Position numbers and translations under genes: made by a program. A DNA stretch of 57,054 bases from an uncultured Sphingomonas sp. (lineage in GTDB: Bacteria > Pseudomonadota > Alphaproteobacteria > Sphingomonadales > Sphingomonadaceae): contig NZ_CADCWA010000120.1 in assembly GCF_902806285.1 (NCBI RefSeq), forward strand, positions 1 to 57,054, written 5' to 3'. Below, piece after piece: positions 26,064-34,650 of this stretch. The notes under the pieces were generated by a model. It was not told the origin of the DNA, ran no database searches, and saw only the letters and a list, made by a program, of their open reading frames with translations. Position 1 is the stretch's first letter. Every line of letters starts with the position of its first letter.

Positions 26064-27409
26064 GCTTGCGCCTCGCTGAGGCCAGTCGAAGTAGCCTCTT
26101 GGTTCCCGAACAGAGCTTCTTGTTCATCATAGAGTCGATCGACCAGCCGGCCCGCAGGGCGGCTGACGTCGTCGAAAGTGAGCGGCTGGTCTTTGGCAAT
26201 CGGCCGCTTGACGGTCGAGCCCAGTGCGAGGCCGATCGGCAGCAGCCGTTCGGAGCGGATCGCGTCGATGTTGTCGGCCACGCCATAGACTTCGAAGCCC
26301 CCGAACTCCTTGATCATGGTGCCCGGCGCCAGATCCTGCTTCGCGATCGCCAAAACCCCAACGGTTGGCCCGCCTTTGGGCGCCAGAACGGCGTCCCGGA
26401 ACAATACCGCCCGAGCGACCGAAAAAGGCACTTCGAAGTGGCACAGGTGATAAGGGGTGGTGAAGACGTAAAACGGGCCCTCGCCCATCTTGTAGTAGTT
26501 CAGATAGTGCTGTTGCCGCGGGTCGTTGGTGGTGCCGATGACGAATACGCCCGGTCCTGGACGTGCGCCGACGACATAGTCGACCAGCCCGGGACCGTCT
26601 GGGTCCAGATGGTCGGCGAAGGAACCGATGCACTGCTCCACGGGGACAAGCGGGGCGCCGGGATCCCCGCCGGAGAAGTCGGGTCCGAGCATTCCCTGCC
26701 GGGCCACCCGGAATCCATTGCCATTCGCCACGATCGCTTGCTCGAACGAAATCTTCGTCCCGTCGGCGAAGGAGGCGACCATTGCCGCGTTCTGCCCCCA
26801 CTTCGCGGCAAAACCGGCCTGCGTCTGGGGATTGCGGTAGGGGTCGTGCAGACCCTTGATGTTCCCGGCCAGCAGTGGCCTTACGCCAAGGCCCCGGACG
26901 AAGCGCAGCAGGTTCATCTCGACGCCAGGCTGGTCGCCATCGGAAAAGGTGAAGATCACGCCAGCCTCATCCGCGTAATGCTTGAGGATAGGTCCGATCG
27001 TTCCGTCGAGTTCGGCGTTCATCTGGATGACATGCTTGCCGTTTTCGATGGCCGCGAGGACGCATCCGGCGGCATAATCGAGGGTTCCGGTAACCTCGAT
27101 GATGGCTTCCAGTTCGGGCGCGCGCGCGAGCAAGTCGGCGTCGTCGGTAACCGCGTAAGCGCCGTCGGCGATGGCCGCTTGGAGCCCCGCGGCATTGTCC
27201 ACCCGGCGGGCGCTTACCCCGGCCTGCGTATAGCAAGCCACCGCGCGCTCGATCGTCCGATTGGCGATCGCGCACAACTGGATACCCGGCACGGATTTGA
27301 TGATCTGGAGCGCGATGCCGCTGGCCTGAAACCCTGCGCCGATCATCCCGACCCGGATCGGTCGCCCTTGCGCTCGCCTTTGTTCGAGCGCCGTATCGAT
27401 GATGATCAT
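26060..27409 (-). CDS. NAD(P)-dependent oxidoreductase with C-terminal SAF domain
   Basis: A 449-residue protein with an N-terminal Rossmann domain of the homoserine-dehydrogenase-like type (PIRVGMIGAGFQASGIALQI, AIIEVTGTLDYAAGCVLAAI, HVIQMNAELDGTIGPILKHY, FTFSDGDQPGVEMNLLRFV) and a C-terminal SAF domain at about 350-440 (VLAIAKQDLAPGTMIKEFGG, FEVYGVADNIDAI, ERLLPIGLALGSTVKRPIAK). Relatives occur in sugar-nucleotide clusters; the reaction is not established to my knowledge. Context suggests reduction or rearrangement of a CDP-keto-sugar. I start at MIIIDTALEQRR rather than the longer frame, which would overlap rfbF. A tail fragment of a second copy lies at 23802-24232. Confidence 0.85.
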   Translation of the reverse strand: MIIIDTALEQRRAQGRPIRVGMIGAGFQASGIALQIIKSVPGIQLCAIANRTIERAVACYTQAGVSARRVDNAAGLQAAIADGAYAVTDDADLLARAPELEAIIEVTGTLDYAAGCVLAAIENGKHVIQMNAELDGTIGPILKHYADEAGVIFTFSDGDQPGVEMNLLRFVRGLGVRPLLAGNIKGLHDPYRNPQTQAGFAAKWGQNAAMVASFADGTKISFEQAIVANGNGFRVARQGMLGPDFSGGDPGAPLVPVEQCIGSFADHLDPDGPGLVDYVVGARPGPGVFVIGTTNDPRQQHYLNYYKMGEGPFYVFTTPYHLCHFEVPFSVARAVLFRDAVLAPKGGPTVGVLAIAKQDLAPGTMIKEFGGFEVYGVADNIDAIRSERLLPIGLALGSTVKRPIAKDQPLTFDDVSRPAGRLVDRLYDEQEALFGNQEATSTGLSEAQA

Positions 27410-27431
27410 CGCCGATTCATCCCGGGGACAG

Positions 27432-28223
27432 TCAAGCCCACACCTTCCAGGCCTGCTGATTGGCCCAAGTGGCCTCCAGGACCTCCTTGTCGCGCAACGA
27501 GTCCATGTTCTGCCAGTAGCCGTCGTGGCGGAAACTTCCGAGCTTTCGTTGCTCAATCAGACGCGCCATGGGCTCGTCCTCCCAAACGGTGGCGTCTCCG
27601 TCGATCAGGCTGAACACTTCAGGCTCGCAGACAAAGAAACCACCGTTGATCAACCCGCCATCGGTTCTGCCTTTCTCACGGAAGCCTTCAACCTCGCCGC
27701 TGTCGTGGTCGAGATGGAGCGAGCCGAAGCGACCGGGTTGGGTCACTGCGGTTAACGTGCACCAATGCCCGGTCCTGCGATGGGACTCGAGGAGGTGATC
27801 GATCCGGACATCGCTGACGCCATCGCCGTAGGTCAGGAAGAACGTACCGTCTTCCAGGAGACGCTGGGCGCGCTTGAGACGCCCGCCGGTCATGGTGTCC
27901 TTGCCGGTATCCAAGACCGACACGCGCCAGGGTTCACCGGTTTGGGAGTGGTATTCCACGGCGCCATCGCACAGGTCAATGGTGAAGTCGGAAGTGCGTC
28001 CACGGAAATTCAGGAAATAGTCGCGAATGAACTCCACCCGATAACCGCCGATCACCACGAACTCGCGGCAACCATAATGAGCGTAGATCTTCATGATGTG
28101 CCACAGCATGGGCATACCGCCGATCTCCACCATGGGCTTGGGACGAACAGCGGTTTCCTCGCTGAGCCGAGTGCCGAAGCCGCCCGCCAGGATCGCCACT
28201 TTTGGCACCTTACCCTTGATCAT
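27432..28223 (-). CDS. rfbF: Glucose-1-phosphate cytidylyltransferase
   Basis: A 263-residue RfbF, which makes CDP-glucose from CTP and glucose 1-phosphate. The nucleotide loop is VAILAGGFGTRLSEETAVRP, followed by KPMVEIGGMPMLWHIMKIYA, GCREFVVIGGYRVEFIRDYF, LTYGDGVSDVRIDHLL and the C-terminal DGYWQNMDSLRDKEVLEATW. The start at MIKGKVPK has an AGAGGAC site at the right distance; a longer frame begins at 28265 but has no obvious binding site. It is the first gene of the rfbF, SAF oxidoreductase, epimerase remnant, rfbG series on the reverse strand. Confidence 0.95.
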   Translation of the reverse strand: MIKGKVPKVAILAGGFGTRLSEETAVRPKPMVEIGGMPMLWHIMKIYAHYGCREFVVIGGYRVEFIRDYFLNFRGRTSDFTIDLCDGAVEYHSQTGEPWRVSVLDTGKDTMTGGRLKRAQRLLEDGTFFLTYGDGVSDVRIDHLLESHRRTGHWCTLTAVTQPGRFGSLHLDHDSGEVEGFREKGRTDGGLINGGFFVCEPEVFSLIDGDATVWEDEPMARLIEQRKLGSFRHDGYWQNMDSLRDKEVLEATWANQQAWKVWA

Positions 28224-29055
28224 CACTAAGTCCTCTTCGGGTCTTGCCTGCGCCAATTGAGTCAATGTGTTTCCGCATCAATCCGGGCTGACGGCCCTCT
28301 CGCCGGCAGCACTCGGTTCAGCGGAAGACCAAAGGTCCGATCAAAGCTTTCCAACTCATTAAGAAACGTCCAAAGGGTCCATCGTGATTAAAAGAAAGCG
28401 GCTGGTCGCATTCAAGTCGGTGCCGTTACCATCCGCGCGATGGACGTTCATCGCCACATGCACCAGGCCCATGTCCGAGGCGAAGACGACTATAGCCATC
28501 CGGTGCGCGACCGTTGCCGTCGCCTCCCGCCCTGCTCGGAGCAATACGCGGGAACCCCCGCGAAGTTCAACGACCGAGGACGGACGACATGCAACACTGA
28601 AGAACTCATAGTGTAGTGCGTTAGCATCGTTCACGTTTTTGAGGCAAGATGTGCATAGCGTTTCGACGTGTCCTTTCACGGGCGCTCCACTGCTTTCCCG
28701 GGCGCTCCACAGGGCCCGCACCCCGGTAGGGAGCGAGCCCCGATCTTCCGCCGTCTGCCGCACTTTGTCTCCCTTCAGAGGCTACTCTCCCCCTACAAGT
28801 AGCAATGCGAGATACATTCAACCCGCACCCTACCATCTGCACGGGCCGTTGCGGGAGTGGCTTGCCGCACAACCGCGAGGAAGCTAGCGCCGTCGTCGTG
28901 CACTCACCGTCCTACAAGCTCAGCAAGTTCGTAGCCGATGCAGGCTGATGCGCTGGTCACAACGGCAGGGAGGCGAGCGGCTCGGGTAGTTTTGAAGATC
29001 CCTGTTCAACAGATATCTCTGTTGGCAGACAAATGTCTGGAGTAAGAACAGATCA
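28224..29055. other. Gene-poor stretch between divergent rfbF and a glycosyltransferase
   Basis: No convincing gene is seen in these 0.8 kb. It must hold the promoters of both flanking genes. It contains a tandem pair of CGGGCGCTCCAC units at 28679-28690 and 28699-28710, and a set of palindromes close to the glycosyltransferase start (listed separately). Base composition looks less GC-rich than the housekeeping part of the window, with several short frames and no family match that I recognise. Confidence 0.6.
29002..29039. promoter_or_regulatory. Cluster of three palindromes upstream of the glycosyltransferase
   Basis: Three small palindromes overlap or adjoin within 40 bases: CTGTTCAACAG, AACAGATATCTCTGTT and CAGACAAATGTCTG. 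They end 16 bases before the start codon, where GGAG occurs. Such a cluster could be an operator or an mRNA hairpin that covers the leader. No known regulator site is recognised. Confidence 0.4.
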
Positions 29056-30246
29056 ATGTCGGATCGATCGGTTCTTGTTGCGTCGAACTACTACCCAGGG
29101 GTCGCCCAGGGACAAACCTATGCTTTCTCGGAGGTAATCCGCTCCGTCGAGGGCGCCGACGTTCTGGCACCGACTGCGCCTTCCTTTAAGCAAGGCTGGG
29201 CGCTGCGGCCGACGATGGAGTACCTGCTACTGGAAACCTTTCATCGGTCGACGTCGGTTCTGCGCAACAAGGCCGGACTGAAGCGTCTGCCGACGATGCA
29301 GCCGATCCAGCTCGAAAAGGACTACGACCTCTTCTTCTTCATGTGTCAGTTCCCGCTCGACCTTCCCGCCCTGGACCGGATCCACGGCTGGCGCGAGCGT
29401 TCCGGAAAGGCTGTCGCATTCCTCACGGAGACCTGGTCGCATTACCTGCCAACGACCAAACCCGAACTGAAGCTGCTCGACAAGTTCGACCACGTGTTCC
29501 TGCTCAACGCTGCCAGCATCCCCAACGTCGCCAAATACACCAGCACGCCCTGCTCCTTTCTGGCCACCGCCGCCGACTGCCTTCTGTCAACGCCGTTCCC
29601 GAACCCTCCGGAGCGCACGGTGGACGTCTATAGCATGGGGCGTCGTTCGACGGCCGCCCACCAGCAGCTCCTCGGGCTGGCACGGGCCGATCCCTCGTTC
29701 TTCTATGTCTACGACACAATCAAACATGGGATCGCGACGGATCTGGCGGAGAGCCGATTGCTTGGTGCCGCCTACATCAAGCGCTGCAAGTTCTTCATGG
29801 CCTACAACCATCACGCAGTGGATCTGCAAAGCGGGCACCAGAAGGACTTCGGGGAGCGCGTCTTGGCGACGCGCTACTTCGAGGGTGCGGCCGGGGGCGC
29901 CGTCATGCTCGGATCCCCGGTCGACGCTCCGGAGTTCCGTCGTTTCTTCGACTGGGAAGATGCGCTGATCGACATTCCGGCTGTTCCCGAGGACATGGGC
30001 GCGATCTTGGCCGACCTGAACGCCCAACCTGAGCGTCTGCGGCGGGCCAGCACCGCCAATGCGGTGCAGTCGCTGCGCCGGCACGATTGGGCGCACCGCT
30101 GGGACGAGATCCTGAAGACCCTCGGGCTCGGCCGGTCGGCCTTGCTGGAGGAACGGCTGCACCGGCTCGAAGCCCTCGCAGGCGCGGCGGAAGCTGAGGC
30201 GGTCGCCAACGGCGTGCTCAAGCATGAACTTCCCCGGCCGCAGTGA
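29056..30246 (+). CDS. Glycosyltransferase (CgeB-like, GT family 1 type C-terminus)
   Basis: A 396-residue soluble protein that reads as a glycosyltransferase of the CgeB/Glyco_trans_1_2 kind. It starts VLVASNYYPGVAQGQTYAFS; the middle has LPALDRIHGWRERSGKAVAF and DVYSMGRRSTAAHQQLLGLA. The C-terminal donor-binding region contains FGERVLATRYFEGAAGGAVM and LGSPVDAPEFRRFFDWEDAL, a typical E-x-x-A-G-G-x-x-L-type motif, and ends with RRHDWAHRWDEILKTLGL. The acceptor and donor are unknown; the CDP-sugar genes next door make a CDP-linked donor plausible. A tail fragment of a paralogue is at 22392-22626. Confidence 0.8.
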   Translation: MSDRSVLVASNYYPGVAQGQTYAFSEVIRSVEGADVLAPTAPSFKQGWALRPTMEYLLLETFHRSTSVLRNKAGLKRLPTMQPIQLEKDYDLFFFMCQFPLDLPALDRIHGWRERSGKAVAFLTETWSHYLPTTKPELKLLDKFDHVFLLNAASIPNVAKYTSTPCSFLATAADCLLSTPFPNPPERTVDVYSMGRRSTAAHQQLLGLARADPSFFYVYDTIKHGIATDLAESRLLGAAYIKRCKFFMAYNHHAVDLQSGHQKDFGERVLATRYFEGAAGGAVMLGSPVDAPEFRRFFDWEDALIDIPAVPEDMGAILADLNAQPERLRRASTANAVQSLRRHDWAHRWDEILKTLGLGRSALLEERLHRLEALAGAAEAEAVANGVLKHELPRPQ

Positions 30247-31697
30247 GATCGAACCTGATGGTCTGCCGGGGCGGCGGTGACCTTTAACGTGCAAGCACAA
30301 TCCGTCCTGCAAGGTTCGAGGCTGTAACGGGGGCCTGACCCGAAGGCCGGCAGGACGGCGGGGATGGCGCCACCATGACGTCGGCCGGTCGAGCCTTTGC
30401 AGTCCATCGCGGAGGACCGTGGACAACGTCCGCTTGAGCAGCGCTCGCGAGCGCTGCCGCGCTCATCGTCTTGCCCGGATCCGGCGACCAAGACTGGCGC
30501 GTGTGCTAGTCTGAGGCTGGCCGCGCAAAGGGCTGAAGGATCTGGCGCGCCCGGACTGACAATGATGGGCACTCAGATCATTGGACAATTTCCGTACAGC
30601 TAAGAAGCTGACGGCTGCCTTGCGCTCATTGAAGACATTCAACGTTCCCTGCCTGATGATCGTAAGTGGACCTGAGTAAAGCAGCTCGGCTGAGCCCTTA
30701 ATCAAGTCATGGTCAGGTTGCCCGCGACTGAATCAGCAGGGCGCCGGCCCGGCCTGTCTCAACTGTGTGGCCACCGCTCCGGTGCAATGCGAGCCGAGCC
30801 GACCCGATCGGCTCAACCCGACTTGATCGAGCTAAGCTGATGATGGTTGACCGGTGAACCCTTGAGAGCGCTACTGAGGCAATCGTCGTTCCAGCTCGGT
30901 CAGCGACATCCGCACAAGATGGGCACGAGAGTCATTCATTGTGACCTCGGCATAGTCATGCGCTCCCCCTAACAAGAACGTGTGCCCAACTGCGCTGGAA
31001 CAAGTTCGTCGCCACTGCGGGTCAGGTACCGTTCGACCGGCGCGTTCGGCGAGACGAGTTGGACAGGCATGTTGCCCAACCCTCCTCGGGGCGTAGGTGA
31101 TTGCGGCAACCGGGGCATAAAGCGCTAAGCCTTCAAAGGCTGCAGGACGAGCGCAATTCAACGAAATGGCCAAGCACAGAGGCTCCCAGGTCAGTCTCGG
31201 GACCTATTCGGCTTCAGCGTCCAAGGCGCACTGACGGGACGTTCTTCATTGTTAAGCCGAAGATCTGGCCGAGAATGGCTGTTATGGCCCGCAAGCGGAC
31301 GAGACGCTCCCGGGAGTCGCCCGCGGGAAAGCGAACATACGGGCGGGGCATCTCTGATCGAGAAGCGTGGGCAATGCCATGGTGGTCGGGGGCAGGACCG
31401 TGGCGCTGTCCACGCGCTGGTTAGCTCGGCGACTGGATCGGACACCCACGAGAGATGGCCGTAGCCAAGTCGAACTACAAGGCAATGAACATACCACTTG
31501 GTGCGCCGCGGGTCGACGTTCGCACCTATGCCGAGACGACCTGCCTTCTCTGCCAGCTGCAATCTAGCACTACCTGCCTCAAGCAAGCCATGTCACGCAT
31601 GGGCGGCCCGAGATGATGCGGCGGGTAGCGGACAGAACCGTCGTTACGCCGTTGCATGAAGCAGTGAGCCGATGCGTGCACGCGCGATATTGAGCGT
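30247..31697. other. 1.45-kb gene-poor region
   Basis: I see no supportable gene on either strand. Frames are short, overlap in all phases and match no family I know. Short direct and inverted words occur (for example GGCTCAACCCGACTTGATCG near 30810) but no terminal inverted repeats or transposase pieces. Lower GC than the housekeeping part and lack of codon bias suggest decayed accessory DNA between the sugar island and the hydrolase/receptor locus. Confidence 0.55.
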
Positions 31698-31739
31698 TTG
31701 ACACTGTAGTTATTGTAAACTTAGTGTCCTGATCAGGAC
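31698..31739 (+). promoter_or_regulatory. Candidate promoter and 14-bp perfect palindrome before the M19 gene
   Basis: TTGACA at 31698-31703 is a consensus -35 box, with AT-rich sequence (GTAGTTATTGTAAACTTA) after it where a -10 box would lie. The perfect palindrome GTCCTGATCAGGAC at 31726-31739 follows, and a wider inverted pair GACACT...AGTGTC spans 31700-31728. AAGGGGAT just after it can serve as ribosome binding site for the start at 31754. The palindrome sits where a repressor would block transcription. Confidence 0.5.
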
Positions 31740-31753
31740 AAGGGGATCGCAAA

Positions 31754-32938
31754 ATGCGCGGCACCTCGCGAAGGACGGTTATTGCGGGCGTGTTGGGGAC
31801 CGCGCTGGCCTTTCCCATGGTGAACAGCGGCTACTATCGCCTCAGCGCAGCGGGCCGGAACTACTCGCGGCGCGCAGTGGACCTCGTCCGGGGCTCGCTC
31901 GTGATCGACATGCTAGCGCCGCTCACCATCGACATCGATACCGGCGCCTATGCCAAGCCGCTGCCGCCTGAGCGGGTCGCCGACTTTCGCCGGAGCGGCA
32001 TCACCGGGTTCCACAATGCTTACGGGTTGGGCGGGCCCGACGCTTATGCGAATGCGCTCGCCTACATGGCCGGCTGGCAGGGCTATGCCGGACGCCATCC
32101 CGAGTTGTTTGCGCTGGTGGGAATGGCGGCCGACCTCGACCGCGCCAAGGCAACCGGCCGTGCGGCGGTGATCATGGGCATTCAGAATGCTCAGCACTTC
32201 CGCACGGCCGCGGACGTTAAGACCTTCTACGACCTCGGCCAGCGCTGCGCGCAGCTCACCTACAACAGCCAGAACCTGATCGGCTCAGGCAGCACCGACC
32301 GGGTGGATGGCGGCGTCAGCGACTTCGGCGCCGACATCATCAAGGCGATGAACGAAGTCGGCATGCTGGTGGACGTGTCGCACAGCGGGGACCGTACGAC
32401 GCTTGACGCGGTCGCGCTGTCGCCGGGGCCGATCGCCTACACGCACAGCAACTGCCGCGCCATCTCCGGACACCCCCGCACCAAGACTGACGAGGCCATC
32501 CGCGCGCTCGCCAAGAAAGGCGGAGTTATGGGCATCACGGGCGTGCGGCAATTCGTCAGCCGAACGGATCCGACCACGATCCGCCATCTCGTGGATCATA
32601 TTGACCATGTGGTAAAGCTGACCGGGATCGAGCATGTGGGCATCGGCTCGGACGCGGACCTGTACGGCTATGACGACATGCCGCCGGACCAGTACGCGAA
32701 GCTCAAAGGCGCGTACAAGGACAGCTACGCCTTTCGCGACAAAATCGACGTGGACGGATTCGATCACCCCATGAAGGTCTTCGACCTCACGGAGGAGTTG
32801 ATACGGCGACGCTACTCGGACGCGAACATAAGGGCGGTACTGGGCGGCAACTTCCGCCGCCTTCTGGGCGCAACGTGGAAACCGACGGCGCGATCGGCGA
32901 GGTTTGAACATGACCAGCTACGGACATCTCGCGCGTAG
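31754..32938 (+). CDS. Exported M19 (membrane dipeptidase-like) protein with altered metal site
   Basis: A 394-residue protein of the renal dipeptidase (M19) family. The N-terminus TSRRTVIAGVLGTALAF is a Tat-like signal. Core family parts are FHNAYGLGGPDAYANALAYM, AQLTYNSQNLIGSGSTDRVD, DVSHSGDRTTLDAV with His210, YTHSNCRAISGHPR with His231 (the usual 21-residue spacing) and GIEHVGIGSDAD. However, the N-terminal His-x-Asp metal pair is replaced: after VID the sequence is Met-Leu-Ala-Pro, and the bridging Glu is Gln144 (IMGIQNAQHF). Only part of the binuclear site remains, so it may bind one metal or do different chemistry. It is the first gene of the hydrolase/receptor locus. Confidence 0.85.
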   Translation: MRGTSRRTVIAGVLGTALAFPMVNSGYYRLSAAGRNYSRRAVDLVRGSLVIDMLAPLTIDIDTGAYAKPLPPERVADFRRSGITGFHNAYGLGGPDAYANALAYMAGWQGYAGRHPELFALVGMAADLDRAKATGRAAVIMGIQNAQHFRTAADVKTFYDLGQRCAQLTYNSQNLIGSGSTDRVDGGVSDFGADIIKAMNEVGMLVDVSHSGDRTTLDAVALSPGPIAYTHSNCRAISGHPRTKTDEAIRALAKKGGVMGITGVRQFVSRTDPTTIRHLVDHIDHVVKLTGIEHVGIGSDADLYGYDDMPPDQYAKLKGAYKDSYAFRDKIDVDGFDHPMKVFDLTEELIRRRYSDANIRAVLGGNFRRLLGATWKPTARSARFEHDQLRTSRA

Positions 32939-33383
32939 CGAGCCCAGGTCACGAGGAAGCCCGTCACCCCGCTTGCCGGCTGCAGCTGCGATTACCACGA
33001 CCTGCCCTACGCGCAGCAAAGCCGCAAGATGAAGCCGGTGGCGTTTGCTCCGACGGGGCTCCTGACCCCCTCGCGACCGGACTGGTCCGATCGCTGGCCG
33101 TCGTCTCGTGCTCCCCGACCGGAGACCAGCTTATGATCCGACCACTTCGAGCGTTAGCATCCGTTGCGGCCATGCTCGAGTTCAGGCGCATGCAGGGACT
33201 GATGCCCGCCGGCATGAAGGCGAGCGCGTCCGGCATGGCAGGGCTCGACCACAAGCCCGGCTCCTGGACTGACGCTGAGGAGTTCGCGGCCACCGCCAGC
33301 GCGGCGGCGGCCTGGCGGAAGAGCCTCACCAGCCACGGGCGAGTGTTCGAAGGCAGTGGCCATATCCAACTTCCGGTTGTTCC
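32939..33383. other. 445-bp gap without a recognised gene
   Basis: Lies between the M19-type and the SufS-like genes, both forward. A forward frame of 84 codons (33133-33387, MIRPLRALASVAAMLEFRRM at the start) overlaps the next gene's start and matches nothing I know. The region may hold the promoter of the SufS-like gene. No repeat was seen. Confidence 0.5.
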
Positions 33384-34628
33384 GTGAACGCGGCGGAGTT
33401 CCCGATCGGCCTCGTCCGTGCGCGCTTCCCCGCGCTCGCCGCTACCGACGAGGATCGCCCGCGCGTCTACTTCGACGCGCCCGGGGGGACTCAGGCCTGC
33501 GCGGATGCGATCGACGCGATGGCGGATCATCTGCGGGACGGAACCGCCAACTCTGGCGGACGCTTCGCGACTTCGGTCGCCACCGACGCGTTGAGCAGGG
33601 AAGCGCACGCCGCTGTCGCGGACCTGCTGGGCGGAGACGCCAGCGAGATCGCGTTCGGGCCGAACATGACCACGCTGACGCTCGCCGTGTCGCGCGCGCT
33701 GGCGCGAGGCTGGCGCGAAGGCGACGAACTGGTCGTCACGCGCCTCGACCACGACGCCAATGTCGCGCCCTGGCTCCGCGTTGCCGAGGACCGCGGAATG
33801 ACTGTCCGCTGGCTCGACATCGACCCGGCAGACGGCACGCTCCGGCTGGACGACCTTCCCGCCCTGCTCGGCTCGCGGACGCGCCTCGTGGCGGTCGGCG
33901 GCGCCAGCAACGCACTCGGCACGCTCAACGATCTTCCTACAATCGTGGACATTACCCGCCGGCACTCTGACGCCCTTATCTTTGTGGATGGCGTGCAATC
34001 CGTTCCGCACGTACCGACGGACGTCCGGGCGATCGGGTGCGACCTCCTCGCCTGCTCGCCTTACAAGATGTTCGGCCCGCACCAGGGCGTGCTCTGGGGA
34101 CGCGCCGAGCTGCTAGGCGATTTGGAGGCGTACAAGGTGCGCCCCGCCTCCACGCGCCCTGCGGCCGTCCGCTTCGAGACGGGCACGCCCTCGTTCGAGG
34201 GCCAGGCGGGCGTGCTCGGCATGATTGCCTACCTCGAATGGCTCGGGTCCAACCTCAAGCCGGCGGCCGCGACGCGACGCGATCGACTCCTTGCGGCGAT
34301 GGCGGGCTGCGCCGACTACGAGCGGGCTCTGAGCGAGCAACTGCTCGCCGGATTGGCACGGTTCGAGCGCATACGCCTCTATGGCCCGCCGCGTATGGAC
34401 GGCCGCGTGCCAACCTTCGCTTTCACCGTCGAAGGGAGGCGGCCCGAGGATGTTGCGCAGCATCTCGCCGACTGCGGCGTCTTCGCCTGGTCCGGCCATT
34501 TCTATGCGGTAGAGGTGGTTGCTGCGCTGGGCCTGGCCGAAGCCGGTGGCCTCGTTCGCGTCGGCCTGTGCCACTACAATACGGCCGGGGAAGTCGACAC
34601 GCTACTGGACGCGCTATCCGCGCTTTAG
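33384..34628 (+). CDS. Cysteine desulfurase-like PLP enzyme (SufS-related, class V)
   Basis: A 414-residue class V aminotransferase-fold protein of the 'cysteine desulfurase-like' group, not a true SufS/IscS. Visible are VYFDAPGGTQACADAIDAMA near residue 28, FATSVATDALSREAHAAVAD, FGPNMTTLTLAVSRALARGW, the PLP Asp region in SDALIFVDGVQSVPHVPTDV and the Schiff-base Lys228 in LLACSPYKMFGPHQGVLWGR. Near the C-terminus is GGLVRVGLCHYNTAGEVDTL; relatives usually have R-x-G-x-x-HYNT here. GTG is the start. No export signal, so cytoplasmic. A role in amino-acid (possibly Cys or other beta/gamma-elimination) metabolism is an inference. It follows the M19-type gene on the same strand. Confidence 0.88.
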   Translation: MNAAEFPIGLVRARFPALAATDEDRPRVYFDAPGGTQACADAIDAMADHLRDGTANSGGRFATSVATDALSREAHAAVADLLGGDASEIAFGPNMTTLTLAVSRALARGWREGDELVVTRLDHDANVAPWLRVAEDRGMTVRWLDIDPADGTLRLDDLPALLGSRTRLVAVGGASNALGTLNDLPTIVDITRRHSDALIFVDGVQSVPHVPTDVRAIGCDLLACSPYKMFGPHQGVLWGRAELLGDLEAYKVRPASTRPAAVRFETGTPSFEGQAGVLGMIAYLEWLGSNLKPAAATRRDRLLAAMAGCADYERALSEQLLAGLARFERIRLYGPPRMDGRVPTFAFTVEGRRPEDVAQHLADCGVFAWSGHFYAVEVVAALGLAEAGGLVRVGLCHYNTAGEVDTLLDALSAL

Positions 34629-34650
34629 GGTCTGACCCCAAGTGTGCCGA

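Noticed and set aside
28359-28763. Reverse-strand frame of 134 codons in the rfbF-glycosyltransferase gap
   Set aside because: The sequence has no family resemblance, no good start and a mixed composition, so I do not call it a gene, although its C-terminal part is less biased than a pure shadow.
32964-34082. Reverse-strand frame of 372 codons
   Set aside because: It overlaps the well-supported SufS-like gene on the opposite strand and shows no domain signature.
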